Numbered from the stretch's first letter, positions 9,002-18,117 are shown. The stretch is DNA of 64,000 bases from Hoeflea ulvae (GCF_026619435.1 NZ_JAOVZQ010000001.1:4781501-4845500), one strand, 5' to 3'. Numbers and translations: made by a program. Notes: generated from the letters alone by a model not told the origin.

Positions 9002-9785
9002 AATGGGTCTCCGCTCCAAGATAGACTTCACGCACCATCGGGTTCTCGCGCACCTCGTCCGGAGTTCCCGCGGCAATGAGTTCGCCGTGGTGAAGAACGA
9101 CAACACGCGAGGCCAGGCCGAAGACGACATCCATGTCATGTTCGGTGAGCACCACCGTCATGCCGTGACGCTGCTTGACCGCTGCAATGAGCTCGATCGA
9201 TGCTTGACGGTCTGCCGGAGCCATGCCGGCAGTCGGCTCATCCAGCAAGAGTATGCGCGGCCGCAGCGCCAGGCTCATTGCCAGTTCAAGCCGCTTCTTG
9301 TCCCCGTGTGACAGGAACCGCGCCTCGTGCGACCCCTTGCCGGCCAGATCGACCTCGACCAGGATCTCTTCGACGAGGTCGCGGACATCTGCGGCCGGGC
9401 GGCAGCGGAATCCGGGTCCGGAACCCGCCGGCTTCTGGGCCAGATAGGCCTCGACGGCAACGAGCACATTCTCCGCCGCGGTCAGGTCCAGAAACACGCT
9501 TGCGACCTGGAAGGAGCGTCCGAACCCCATGCGGACGCGGCGCCAGGCCGGCATCCGGGTGATGTCCCGGCCATTGTAGATCACGGCGCCGCTGCCGGCG
9601 AAGACCTCGCCGCTGAGCACCTTGAACAAGGTGGTTTTCCCGGCGCCGTTCGGGCCGATCACGGCCAGCGTGTCGCCCTCCATGACCGACAGGTTGACCT
9701 GCTTGAGGACCTTGACCGAGGGGTAGTCCTTGACGATGTCCCCGGCCTCGAGGATCGGCCTTGCAGTTGCGGGTGCTGTGGTCAT
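8994..9785 (-). CDS. livG: Branched-chain amino acid type ABC transporter ATP-binding protein (LivG)
   Basis: A 263-residue ATPase with Walker A GPNGAGKT, the degenerate LivG signature LSHGDKKR and Walker B ILLLDEPTAGM. The insert between Walker A and the signature, and the C-terminal YLG motif, fit LivG. The ATG overlaps the livM stop by four bases (ATGA). It forms the ATPase pair with the downstream LivF and energises uptake of an amphipathic acid, which need not be an amino acid. Confidence 0.93.
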   Translation of the reverse strand: MTTAPATARPILEAGDIVKDYPSVKVLKQVNLSVMEGDTLAVIGPNGAGKTTLFKVLSGEVFAGSGAVIYNGRDITRMPAWRRVRMGFGRSFQVASVFLDLTAAENVLVAVEAYLAQKPAGSGPGFRCRPAADVRDLVEEILVEVDLAGKGSHEARFLSHGDKKRLELAMSLALRPRILLLDEPTAGMAPADRQASIELIAAVKQRHGMTVVLTEHDMDVVFGLASRVVVLHHGELIAAGTPDEVRENPMVREVYLGAETHYA

Positions 9786-10789
9786 TCCGCCGGCTCCTCT
9801 GTTGGCTTGTCCGGCCGCTTTGCAGACAGCCTGGTCTTGAGCCGTGCCAGGCCACCGAGAATGCCGCCGGGAAGCAACAGCACCACCACCAGCAGGGTCG
9901 CGCCGATGACGATCTCCGACAGGCCATGCATGGTCCGTGTTCCATATTCGAGGATCGAGAACCCGATGGCGCCGACGACCGGCCCCCAGAAACTCTGCAC
10001 ACCACCAAGCAGGGCGTAGAGAATAGGACGGGCGGAGAACGACCAGTGCGCCACTTCAGGCGTCAGCAATTGCAGCCACGGACCATACAAGGCGCCCACG
10101 AGCGCAGTCACCGTCGATGCGATGACGAAGGAGGCCAGCCGGTTGGCAAAGACATTGATGCCGAGGAACTCGGCCCGGACCGGGTCCTGCTCGATGCTCT
10201 TGAAGCGCCGGCCTACCGGCCCGTGGATGACCCACCAGATGAGGCTGCCCAAAAGGGCGCAGACCAGCACCATGAAATAATAGTAATTGTCACCCTGGGC
10301 GAGGTCGATGGAGACAAAACCAAGGCCGAGCTCTGGACGCTGGATGCCGGTGAAACCGTCCTCGCGGCCCAGTTCGGGAATATAGGACAGGAACAGATAG
10401 ACGATCTGGGCAAGCGCCAGGCTGAGGATGGCGAAATAGACACCCAGCGAGCGGCGCAAGGCAATGATGCCGACCAGCAACGCCACCAGCGCGCCGAACA
10501 ATGCGGCTGAGGACAGCGTGACAAAGGGGTGCAGGTCGGGCCAGGTTCTGGCCAGCAGCGCATAGCAATAGCCGCCGATGGCGAAGAAGGAGGCGTGACC
10601 GAAACTGACCAGCCCGGTGCGGCCGAACATCAGGTTCCAGCTCAATCCGAAGATGATGTGCAGCGCCAGGGTGCCGGCAACAAAGACGATGCCCTTGTCC
10701 GCCACCGAAGGCAGCGCCAGCATCACCGCCAGAAAGGCGGCGCCGATACCGAGGTCCCGGACGAGTGTGGTTTCAAAGCGCTGTTTCAT
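9782..10789 (-). CDS. livM: Branched-chain amino acid type ABC transporter permease (LivM)
   Basis: A 335-residue membrane permease. The start MKQRFETTLVRDLGIG at 10789 is used because the frame upstream of it only shadows livH. About ten hydrophobic segments are visible, with the family segment GLVSFGHASFFAIGGYCYALLA (broken here only by the reading limit) near residues 65-85. It overlaps livH and livG by four bases each, so the three genes are translationally coupled. Together with LivH it forms the membrane channel of the first importer. Confidence 0.92.
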   Translation of the reverse strand: MKQRFETTLVRDLGIGAAFLAVMLALPSVADKGIVFVAGTLALHIIFGLSWNLMFGRTGLVSFGHASFFAIGGYCYALLARTWPDLHPFVTLSSAALFGALVALLVGIIALRRSLGVYFAILSLALAQIVYLFLSYIPELGREDGFTGIQRPELGLGFVSIDLAQGDNYYYFMVLVCALLGSLIWWVIHGPVGRRFKSIEQDPVRAEFLGINVFANRLASFVIASTVTALVGALYGPWLQLLTPEVAHWSFSARPILYALLGGVQSFWGPVVGAIGFSILEYGTRTMHGLSEIVIGATLLVVVLLLPGGILGGLARLKTRLSAKRPDKPTEEPAE

Positions 10790-11670
10790 AGCCGTGCTCC
10801 CCTGACCAGACCCTCGGGCCGCAACAGCAACATGACCACCATCGCGATGTAGAAGAACATGCCGGGCACTTCCGAGAAATAGACCGATCCGAAGGAGTCG
10901 ATGACGCAGAGCAGGATCGCGGCAAGAAAGGTCCCGCGGATATTGCCCATACCGCCGACGATGAGAACACCAAAGGCCTGCACCACGAAGGTGCTTGCGA
11001 GATTGGGCGAAATGGTCTGGTTGGGCAGCAGCAGGCCGCCGGCGATGCCGGCAAGAAAGAACCCGAAAACAACGATCCAGGTGTAGAACCGGGGAACATT
11101 GACGCCAAGCATCTGCGCCATCCACGGATCGCTGGCAATCGACTGGGTCAGCTTGCCGGTTTCGGTGTGCTGCAGCACCCATTCGAGAAAGACGTAGCAG
11201 GCGATGCCGAGCAGGATGATGAAGATCGCATAGGTCGGCATGAACAGGTCGCCGACAATGTAGATGCCGGCCAGCGCCGAGGGTGCGGCGGCACTGTGAA
11301 ACGACACGCCCCATATCGCCTTCACGGCCCCTTCGGTGAGCAGCAGAAGGGCATAGGTGGCAATCAGCGAATAGGCTTCATCGACCTTTTGCAAGGGCCT
11401 GAACACAAAGCGCTCGACCAACAGGCCGATGCCGCCGAGCACCAGTCCGGACGCCACGCTGACCAGCAGGTAGGACAGCATCGACTCCGTCGAGCCAAAC
11501 AGCGAAACCAGCGAAAAGGCGACATAGGCGCCGATCATGAAGAACCCGCCATGGGCGAAATTCAGGACCCGCAGGATGCCGAAGATCAGCGTCAGCCCGG
11601 TGGCGAAGAGAAATATCACCATGGCCGAGAACAGGCCGTTGAACACGGGACTGAGTACATAGGTCAGCAA
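10786..11670 (-). CDS. livH: Branched-chain amino acid type ABC transporter permease (LivH)
   Basis: A 294-residue membrane permease with the LivH signature region LTLIFGILRVLNFAHGGFF near residues 25-45. The reading frame begins with TTG (11670); the next in-frame ATG would remove 16 residues that fit the family N-terminus, so the TTG start is preferred. Rare-start usage and a hairpin just upstream suggest that permease translation is kept low relative to the binding protein. Confidence 0.9.
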   Translation of the reverse strand: MLTYVLSPVFNGLFSAMVIFLFATGLTLIFGILRVLNFAHGGFFMIGAYVAFSLVSLFGSTESMLSYLLVSVASGLVLGGIGLLVERFVFRPLQKVDEAYSLIATYALLLLTEGAVKAIWGVSFHSAAAPSALAGIYIVGDLFMPTYAIFIILLGIACYVFLEWVLQHTETGKLTQSIASDPWMAQMLGVNVPRFYTWIVVFGFFLAGIAGGLLLPNQTISPNLASTFVVQAFGVLIVGGMGNIRGTFLAAILLCVIDSFGSVYFSEVPGMFFYIAMVVMLLLRPEGLVRGARL

Positions 11671-11689
11671 TTGAAATCACCCGATTATG

Positions 11690-11717
11690 GACCCGCGAAA
11701 CCGAGGCTTCGCGGGTC
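11690..11717 (-). other. Intercistronic hairpin between livK and livH
   Basis: A perfect 10-bp stem (11690-11699 with 11708-11717) with an 8-nt loop sits between the binding-protein stop and livH. No T tract follows on the minus strand. It resembles the stabilising or partially terminating structures that allow a binding protein to outnumber its permease. Confidence 0.6.
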
Positions 11718-11753
11718 GTCCGCCAGATCATGCAGGATGAAGGACGCTTGCCC

Positions 11754-13025
11754 TCAGCCCTTCTTGAAGTTGAACTCGATCGGCTGGCCGGGAGCTGCCG
11801 GTTCGCTCAGACCGTCGTCCTTGATGACCCGGTAATCGGTCACTTTCCAGCCCTGTTCGCTGTCGTCGGGACCGAACTGGACCAGGTTGAGATCGCAGAT
11901 GGCCTGGTGATCTTCCTTGCGGATCTTGCGCATGCCCTTGCAGGTGTCGAATTCGAGATCCTCAAGCGCGGCTATCACCTTTTCGGTGTCGGTGCTGCCG
12001 GCTTTCTGGATGGCGCTGGCATAGGCCAGCACCGAGGCATGGGCCTCGCCCATATAGCCTGCGGGATGCTGGTCGCCGGTTTCCTTGACATAGGCCGCAT
12101 AGAGATCATCATTGATCTTATGGCCTTCATAGGCGCCGTAATACCAGTGGAACCCGGACCAGAGCCCCTCGGGCGTGTTCTTGCCCATGGCCTGGGCAAT
12201 GATGAACTCGCTGCCCGGATCAACCATCACGTCGAACTTCTTGGTCAGACCATAGGCCGCGGCCTGGCTGAACATGGTCACGGCATCGCCGCCATAGACG
12301 CCGCAATACAGACCCTTGGCGGAGCTGCGCATCAGCTGCACGATCTCGTTCTTGTAGTCGGTCGCGCCATATTTGGTCCAGATCGGGTCGCCGATCTCCA
12401 GTGGCTTGTTGGCGGCCTGATAGAATTCGCTCATTCCGTCGACAAAGGAATCCCAATTGGACTGGCTGATCGCCGTCTGCGGGCTAATCATCATCCAGTC
12501 TGCGACGTCGGAGGAATCCTCCGCCACCAGCTTGGCCAGCGCCCGCTGACGCGAATAGGCATGGTCGCAGGTCCGGAAGAAATTTGGCGAGAACTGCTCG
12601 TGGGTGAGCTCGTTGGCCGAAGCCGCCGACACCACCAGCACGGAATTGTCGGCCTGCAGCGTCGGCGAAATGGCAAGTGCCACGCCACTCGACAGGACAC
12701 CGAGCATCAGGTTCACGCCATTGCCGGAGAGATCCTTGGCCGCAGCAACACCGGCGGCGGGTGCCACCTTGTCGTCGCGGGTTACAAGTTCAAGCGGCCG
12801 CCCCATGACGCCGCCGGCCTGGTTGATCTGGTTGACCGCGATTGTGGCGCCTGCCAACTGGTATCGTCCGATCACTTCCTGTGATCCGCTCAAAGGCGCA
12901 ATCAGCCCCAGCCGGATGGGATTTCCGTCCGCGCGTGATGGTCGCGCCAGGCTACCCAGCGCACCGGCTGCTCCGAACGCTCCAAGCGATTTGATGACAT
13001 TGCGACGTGTAAGATTGTTGATCAT
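11754..13025 (-). CDS. ABC transporter substrate-binding protein (LivK-like) with Tat-type signal
   Basis: A 423-residue periplasmic binding protein of the type I Liv/aliphatic-acid group. The N-terminus has a twin-arginine motif (TRRNVIK) followed by a hydrophobic alanine/glycine-rich stretch and an alanine-containing cleavage site near residue 33, so export by Tat is likely. The body begins IRLGLIAPLSGSQEVIG, typical of the family. ATG 13025 was chosen because GGAGGAGG lies seven bases upstream. The gene is first in the importer operon, just downstream of a promoter overlapping an operator of the regional inverted-repeat family. The ligand is probably the carboxylic acid degraded by the neighbouring enzymes. 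Confidence 0.9.
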   Translation of the reverse strand: MINNLTRRNVIKSLGAFGAAGALGSLARPSRADGNPIRLGLIAPLSGSQEVIGRYQLAGATIAVNQINQAGGVMGRPLELVTRDDKVAPAAGVAAAKDLSGNGVNLMLGVLSSGVALAISPTLQADNSVLVVSAASANELTHEQFSPNFFRTCDHAYSRQRALAKLVAEDSSDVADWMMISPQTAISQSNWDSFVDGMSEFYQAANKPLEIGDPIWTKYGATDYKNEIVQLMRSSAKGLYCGVYGGDAVTMFSQAAAYGLTKKFDVMVDPGSEFIIAQAMGKNTPEGLWSGFHWYYGAYEGHKINDDLYAAYVKETGDQHPAGYMGEAHASVLAYASAIQKAGSTDTEKVIAALEDLEFDTCKGMRKIRKEDHQAICDLNLVQFGPDDSEQGWKVTDYRVIKDDGLSEPAAPGQPIEFNFKKG

Positions 13026-13048
13026 AGATACCTCCTCCACAAGATTTT

Positions 13049-13080
13049 CGAACGATAGTTAGATTTCAGACTTCTGTCAA
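13049..13080 (-). promoter_or_regulatory. Promoter with overlapping operator 1 of the regional inverted-repeat family
   Basis: On the minus strand TTGACA (13080-13075) is followed after 17 bases by TATCGT (13057-13052). The operator CGAACGATAGTTAG (13049-13062) covers the -10 box. It drives the livKHMGF operon. Binding of a repressor here would block RNA polymerase directly. Confidence 0.7.
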
Positions 13081-13110
13081 TCAGAGCTCGCAGTCAAATC
13101 CTGGGGCATC

Positions 13111-13941
13111 TCATTCGCTGTAGACGCCATCGCGCAGAAGCGCTGCGGAGGCCAGATCCGCACCCTGGCGATGGGTGTAAAAGCCCGAGCACAGTCCTCC
13201 ATCCACCCGCAGCATGCTGCCGGTGACATAGGAGGCCGCATCGGAGAGCAGGAACAACACGGTTGAGGCTATTTCCCCGGGCAACGCCATCCGCCCCATC
13301 GGCGTCCGGTCATCCAGCACCTCGGTGACAAAGCTTGGCGGAATCCCCTGCCGTACCAGTGGTGTGTCGACTCCGTTCGGCGCGACCGCATTGACCCTTA
13401 TGCCGCGCCGGCCCCATTCGATCGCCAGGACGTCGGTCAGCCCCGCCACGCCGAATTTCGAGGAACAGTAATTCGACCGTCCGGCAAAACCGCCCAGCGA
13501 ATTGACGGAGCCAATATTGACGATGGCGCCTGCGCCGTGGGCCAGCATGCGGCGCCCGGCGGACTGGCAGGACAGGAACATGCCCTTGAGATTGGTATCC
13601 ATCACCAGATCCCAGCTGGCTTCGCTCATGCTCTCGGCCGGGGCCGGCCGCGACAGCCCGGCAGCGGTGACAAGGCCGAAGATCGGACCCAGCTCGTCTT
13701 CCAGCATCTCCACGGCGCGCTCGGTGGCGGCAGCGTCGCGCACGTCCAGCGTCAGCCCGATCGCCGCACCGCCCTGCCCGCGAATGGTCTCGGCGAAAGC
13801 ATCAGCCTCGTCGCCCTGGATATCGGCAATGCCTACTGCGGCACCCGCCTTCACCAGCGCCTCCACCGTAGCGCGGCCGATTCCCGACGCCGCCCCGGTG
13901 ACCAGCACGGTCTTTCCACTGAAATCAAAACGCACATTCAT
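13111..13941 (-). CDS. SDR family oxidoreductase
   Basis: A 276-residue classical short-chain dehydrogenase: cofactor motif TGAASGIG near residue 15, and catalytic YCSSK. The usual NNAG is replaced by VTAAGL. The start at 13941 (MNVRFDFSGK) has GGGAG at good spacing. It is the last gene of the leftward unit CitE2, Mch-like, MBL, CitE1, SDR. It probably oxidises or reduces a hydroxyacyl/oxoacyl intermediate or an alcohol. The substrate cannot be read from sequence. Confidence 0.9.
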   Translation of the reverse strand: MNVRFDFSGKTVLVTGAASGIGRATVEALVKAGAAVGIADIQGDEADAFAETIRGQGGAAIGLTLDVRDAAATERAVEMLEDELGPIFGLVTAAGLSRPAPAESMSEASWDLVMDTNLKGMFLSCQSAGRRMLAHGAGAIVNIGSVNSLGGFAGRSNYCSSKFGVAGLTDVLAIEWGRRGIRVNAVAPNGVDTPLVRQGIPPSFVTEVLDDRTPMGRMALPGEIASTVLFLLSDAASYVTGSMLRVDGGLCSGFYTHRQGADLASAALLRDGVYSE

Positions 13942-13995
13942 CGCGGCACTCCCAAGCTCGATTATCACTGACCTGTCACTGGACCAGTCCGCCCC

Positions 13996-14871
13996 TCACG
14001 CCTGGGGTGACCCGGCTTTCGCAAGCGTTTTGCGGGCAATCTCGAGGTGCAGCCGCTCGACCATCTTGCCCTCGAGCGCAATAACGCCCCTGTTGGCATT
14101 TTCGGGCTCGGCAAAGGCACAGACGATGCGCTCGGCCTCGGCGATTTCCTCAGCCGACGGCGAAAACGCCTGGTTGGCAAAGGCGATCTGCGACGGGTGG
14201 ATCAGGGTCTTGCCATCAAAGCCCAGCACCGCGCCCTCCCGGCATTCCGCCTCGAAACCGGCCTGGTCACGAAAATCATTATAGACGCCATCCACAACAT
14301 CCAGCCCGAAAGCCCGGGCATGGATGACGACCTGCAGCAGCCAGTGCAGCAATGTCGACCGGCCGGCGGGAAGCGGCACGCCTGTTTCCTTGGCAAGATC
14401 GTTGGAACCGATCACGAAGCACGACAGCCGCGCGTCCGGCCGGCGGCCCAGCCGGGCGATCTCGGCGATATTGACGATGCCGAGCGGGGTTTCGACCATT
14501 GCCCAGATATGCACGCCTTCCAGTCCCTGACGATCCAGCGCTGCGGCTGCATCCAGAATGTCCTGCGCTTGCTCGACCTTGGGCAGCAGGATCGCATCCG
14601 GCCGGCACTCCATCGCAGCCTCAAAATCCTCGGCGCCCCATTCCGTAGCTGCGGCATTGACGCGGATGACGCGCTGTTGTGCAGCGCCCGGGTTTGCCGA
14701 AAAATGCGCCTTCAGCGCGTCGCGCGCGCCGGGCTTGGCACCGGGCGCGACCGCGTCCTCGAGATCATAGACGATGGCGTCGCAGGCAAGCGTCGCGGAT
14801 TTCGCCATGGCCTTGGCATTTGCGGCAGGCACATAAAGGACGGAACGGCGGGGACGGACGGAAGGCTGCAT
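13996..14871 (-). CDS. CitE/HpcH family CoA-ester lyase (citramalyl-CoA/malyl-CoA lyase-like)
   Basis: A 291-residue TIM-barrel lyase. YDLEDAVAP (residues 35-43), ILLPKVE with Lys98 and Glu100, the metal-ligand segment MVETPLG with Glu127, and GKTLIHPSQ late in the chain match the CitE-like group, which cleaves 3-hydroxy-3-carboxylic acyl-CoAs (citramalyl-, malyl- or methylmalyl-CoA) to acetyl- or propionyl-CoA plus pyruvate or glyoxylate. The start MQPSVRPRRS was chosen to fit the family. A second, more Mcl-like paralogue lies in the same operon, so the two may act on different acyl-CoAs. Confidence 0.85.
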   Translation of the reverse strand: MQPSVRPRRSVLYVPAANAKAMAKSATLACDAIVYDLEDAVAPGAKPGARDALKAHFSANPGAAQQRVIRVNAAATEWGAEDFEAAMECRPDAILLPKVEQAQDILDAAAALDRQGLEGVHIWAMVETPLGIVNIAEIARLGRRPDARLSCFVIGSNDLAKETGVPLPAGRSTLLHWLLQVVIHARAFGLDVVDGVYNDFRDQAGFEAECREGAVLGFDGKTLIHPSQIAFANQAFSPSAEEIAEAERIVCAFAEPENANRGVIALEGKMVERLHLEIARKTLAKAGSPQA

Positions 14872-14908
14872 GAAAAGTCCAGTCTTGTTTGACAAATCGG
14901 AAACGCAA

Positions 14909-15946
14909 TCAGGCCAGGCTCTCATAGATCACGTGGCCGTGCTCGTCGCTGACGGCGCCGACAACGCCGTCGTGCACGAGATAGTTGATGTGGGCCAGAA
15001 CCTCGCCCAGGGCGAAGCCGACATTCTCCGGCCCTTCCACATGTGGAAACATGGTTTTTGAAAGCGCGAGCGCATGTTGCGGTTTGCGCAGATGGGTGAT
15101 GGTGGCATCCAGCCGTTCGGTATGGTGTTCCTGCAATTGCCGGATCCGCGTGTGAACACCATAATAGGGCCGGCCATGCGACGGCAACACCAGAACATCC
15201 TCGGGGATGTCGGCGAACTGGGCAAAGGAGTCGAGATAGTCGCCAAGCGGGTCGGCATGGGGCAGCATCTCGTAGACGGCGATCACCGGCGTGATCTTTG
15301 GCAGGAGATGGTCGCCGGCGATGAGGATATTGTCCCGTTCACAGTAAAACGACGCGTGTTCGAACGCATGGCCGCGGGTCACGATCACGCGCCAGTCGCG
15401 CCGCCCAAAGCGAATGATTTCGCCGTCGCGGATTTCCGTGATCGCACCCGGAATGGTCGATGACATGTCTATGAAACGGTGGCGGCTGGTCAGCATCAGC
15501 TCGGCTCCCGCATCATCAAATCCGTGTCCGCGCATGAACCGGTGATGCTCGGTGTTCGAACCGGGAACATCACGGGTGTGGCTCAGCCGCGCCCAGACCC
15601 ACTCGCCGAAAGTGCCGACGAACTCGGACCCGAAGCGGTCGACCAGCCAGCCCGCAAGGCCGATATGATCGACATGGCCATGGGTTGCGATGAGCGTGCG
15701 GACCGGCTCGCCCCGCATCGGATCTGCAAGCAGCTTCTCCCAGCATTTCTTGATCTGTGGTGTCACGCATCCGGTGTCGATGACGGTCCAGCCGTCCTCA
15801 TTCTCCAGCAGCCAGACATTGACGTGATTGAGCCGGAACGGCAGCGGCAGACAGGCCCACAGGAGTCCGTCGGCAACCTTTGTCACCTCGCCCGGGGCCG
15901 GTGCCTTTTCGTAGGGAAACCGCAATGCGTCCGGCAAGGCGTTCAT
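14909..15946 (-). CDS. MBL-fold metallo-hydrolase
   Basis: A 345-residue metallo-beta-lactamase-fold hydrolase with the metal motif THGHVDH (His89, His91, Asp93, His94) and further histidines (RGHAFEHAS, GDHLLP). Members of this group include glyoxalase II-like and acyl-CoA or lactone hydrolases. Within an operon of CoA-ester lyases and a hydratase, a thioesterase or lactonase role is plausible but unproven. The ATG overlaps the stop of the Mch-like gene by four bases. Confidence 0.85.
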   Translation of the reverse strand: MNALPDALRFPYEKAPAPGEVTKVADGLLWACLPLPFRLNHVNVWLLENEDGWTVIDTGCVTPQIKKCWEKLLADPMRGEPVRTLIATHGHVDHIGLAGWLVDRFGSEFVGTFGEWVWARLSHTRDVPGSNTEHHRFMRGHGFDDAGAELMLTSRHRFIDMSSTIPGAITEIRDGEIIRFGRRDWRVIVTRGHAFEHASFYCERDNILIAGDHLLPKITPVIAVYEMLPHADPLGDYLDSFAQFADIPEDVLVLPSHGRPYYGVHTRIRQLQEHHTERLDATITHLRKPQHALALSKTMFPHVEGPENVGFALGEVLAHINYLVHDGVVGAVSDEHGHVIYESLA

Positions 15947-17016
15947 TGTCCGTCACCCCGTCCGCTCTCGCCAAACCGCGGCATCAGCACCCAGTAGTCG
16001 AGATCCAGCAGCACCGAGGCTGCCTCCTCCATCTGAGGGTCCGGGAAGCCTGCGCATGAAACATCCTTCGTCGCCACCGTCCTCACCCTGAGAGCGCCGA
16101 CATCGGTGCGCCCGGCCACCACATGCTTGTCCAGCACTTCCGACCAGCAATAGACCGTGTCGCCGGAAGCGGCCGGGTTGACGTGGCGGCCGCCATTGAT
16201 GGCAGCCACAAAGGCGGCATTGGCCAACCCGTTGAAGGACAGCGACCGCGCCAGATTCATCACGTGACCACCATAGACAATCCGGCGACCAAAGCGGCTC
16301 GACTGTTGCAACACCGCGTCGAAGTGACCCTTCGCCGTGTTCTGGTAGAGACGCGTGGCGATCTGGTGCTCGGCTTCCTCAATGGTCATGCCGTCGATGT
16401 GGTCGATTTTCTCGCCGATTTTGTAATCATCGAAGCCGTCCGTGCTGCCCGCCAGACGCCGGTCATAGCCTGAGAAATCGAGCGACGCGGGCACCACAAG
16501 CTCATCACCCGGCACAATGTCCGCCAGTTGCGGAACAACGCCCTGAGGGGCAGGAGACGCTTTGTCCCGCTTGTTGACCATCACCCAGCGGACAAAGCTG
16601 AGCACCGCATCGTCGTGCTGATTGTAGCCGGTCGACCGGACATAGACGATGCCGGTGCTGCCATTGGAATTTTCGCGAACACCGATGACTTCGCTGCGTG
16701 CGTGAAAACTGTCCCCCGGCCAGGCCGGGGCCAGAAACCTGCACTCCGCATAGCCCAGATTGGCCACCGCATTGAGCGAGACATCCGGCACCGTCTTGCC
16801 GAAAATCACATGAAACAGCAAAAGATTGTCGATTGGCGCCTGGCGCAACCCGCAGCTTTGGGCAAATGCGTCTGAGGACTGGACCGGAAAGCGCATGCCG
16901 TGCAAGGCGCTGTAGAGCGACACATCTCCCGTCGTCACAGTCCGTGGGACGGCATGGGAGATTTCCATTCCGGGACGGAAGTCCTCGAAGAAATTGCCTC
17001 TGGATGCTTTTGTCAT
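15943..17016 (-). CDS. Mesaconyl-CoA hydratase-like double-hotdog (MaoC) protein
   Basis: A 357-residue tandem hotdog protein. From memory of the Rhodobacter mesaconyl-CoA hydratase, several long segments look nearly the same: GNFFEDFRPGMEISHAVPRT, APIDNLLLFHVIFGKTVPD, EKIDHIDGMTIEEAEHQIAT, LYQNTAKGHFDAV, IVYGGHVMNLARSLSFNGLA and DIGALRVRTVATKD. That enzyme interconverts mesaconyl-CoA and beta-methylmalyl-CoA in the ethylmalonyl-CoA pathway. Here it is encoded next to two CoA-ester lyases that could cleave the product to propionyl-CoA and glyoxylate. Related hydratases act on itaconyl-CoA, so a C5-dicarboxylyl-CoA substrate is likely but not certain. Confidence 0.85.
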   Translation of the reverse strand: MTKASRGNFFEDFRPGMEISHAVPRTVTTGDVSLYSALHGMRFPVQSSDAFAQSCGLRQAPIDNLLLFHVIFGKTVPDVSLNAVANLGYAECRFLAPAWPGDSFHARSEVIGVRENSNGSTGIVYVRSTGYNQHDDAVLSFVRWVMVNKRDKASPAPQGVVPQLADIVPGDELVVPASLDFSGYDRRLAGSTDGFDDYKIGEKIDHIDGMTIEEAEHQIATRLYQNTAKGHFDAVLQQSSRFGRRIVYGGHVMNLARSLSFNGLANAAFVAAINGGRHVNPAASGDTVYCWSEVLDKHVVAGRTDVGALRVRTVATKDVSCAGFPDPQMEEAASVLLDLDYWVLMPRFGESGRGDGQ

Positions 17017-17106
17017 CGCTGTAACACCTGTCTGGATCCCGCCGTACCCGGGCTGGTAGACAACCGGGCAAGCGGCCGTCCCGATTGATCTGGAAACCTC
17101 GACGTC

Positions 17107-18036
17107 CTACGTGGCAGCAGAGGGCTTCATGCCGATGGCTTCAGCCTGATCGATGACGCCTTGCACCAGGCGAACCGTCGCAACATCCACCATCTGGCCG
17201 TCGACCTGGATCGCACCCAGGCCCTGCGCCTGTGCGTCCCGATAGGCGGAGACCGCCTGGTAGGCCTTGTCGACCTCGTCCTGGGTGGGGCTGAAGACCT
17301 CCTGCGCAATGCTGACCTGGCTCGGGTGGATCGCCCATTTGCCGACTGCGCCGAGTTGCTTGGCGCGCCTGCATTCGGTCCGGAAATAGTCGCCGTCGCG
17401 GAAATTGACGAACGGCCCGTCGACGGCGTCGATGCCGAAGCTGCGCGCGGCGACGATCACCTTGTAGCGGGCATAATGCCAGATGTCGCCGGGATAGCCC
17501 GTGTCTCCGGACACCGCGCGCGGATCGATCCCCTGCGAGGCTGAATAGTCGCCCATGCCGAAGACCAGCGCCTCGAGCCGTTCGGACGCGCCGGCGATCT
17601 CCTCGACCCGCATGATCGCCTCGGCTTCCTCGATCAGCACCTCGATGCCGATCTTGCGGGTCAGCCCGAGCTTGCCTTCGATCTGCGTCAGCAACCGCTC
17701 GACGAAACGCACGTCACAGGCCGATTTCACCTTCGGAACCAGGATCGTGTCAAGATTGGCGCCTGCGCCTTCGACCACCTCGATGATGTCCTCATAGGCA
17801 TAGTGGGTATCAAGATCATTGATGCGCACGCAGCGCACGCTTGCGCCCCAGTCCAGCGTGTTGAGCGCCTTGACGATCTGGGCCCGCGCGGGAACCTTGG
17901 CAGCGGGTGCTACCGCGTCCTCGAGATCAAGAAAGATGTGATCCACATCCAGCGATGCAGCCTTGGTCATCATCTTGTCGCTGCTGCCGGGAACAGCCAG
18001 TTGGCAGCGTCTCAGTCTTTTCGGGTTCAGTGACAT
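17107..18036 (-). CDS. L-malyl-CoA/beta-methylmalyl-CoA lyase-like protein (Mcl/CitE family)
   Basis: A 309-residue TIM-barrel lyase. FLDLEDAVAP (residues 35-44), IGIEVLIEEAEAI, VDGPFVNFRDGDYF and GKWAIHPSQ resemble the Mcl1 subgroup more than CitE proper. Mcl1 enzymes cleave malyl-CoA and beta-methylmalyl-CoA to glyoxylate plus acetyl- or propionyl-CoA with a divalent metal. The ATG at 18036 has AGGAG upstream. The gene is the first in its leftward operon and is directly followed by the Mch-like hydratase, exactly the pair needed for mesaconyl-CoA to glyoxylate and propionyl-CoA. It is divergent from the crotonase gene across operator 2. Confidence 0.85.
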   Translation of the reverse strand: MSLNPKRLRRCQLAVPGSSDKMMTKAASLDVDHIFLDLEDAVAPAAKVPARAQIVKALNTLDWGASVRCVRINDLDTHYAYEDIIEVVEGAGANLDTILVPKVKSACDVRFVERLLTQIEGKLGLTRKIGIEVLIEEAEAIMRVEEIAGASERLEALVFGMGDYSASQGIDPRAVSGDTGYPGDIWHYARYKVIVAARSFGIDAVDGPFVNFRDGDYFRTECRRAKQLGAVGKWAIHPSQVSIAQEVFSPTQDEVDKAYQAVSAYRDAQAQGLGAIQVDGQMVDVATVRLVQGVIDQAEAIGMKPSAAT

Positions 18037-18117
18037 CAAGCAAACTCCTGCAGCATGGGTGATCTGTCCGGCATACATGACCGGTCAAGCAAGGGCCACA
18101 CGATCGGCAATTGCCGT

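Noticed and set aside
10790..11314. A 175-codon N-terminal extension of livM
   Set aside because: It lies wholly inside livH in another frame; LivM homologues begin near MKQRF at 10789.
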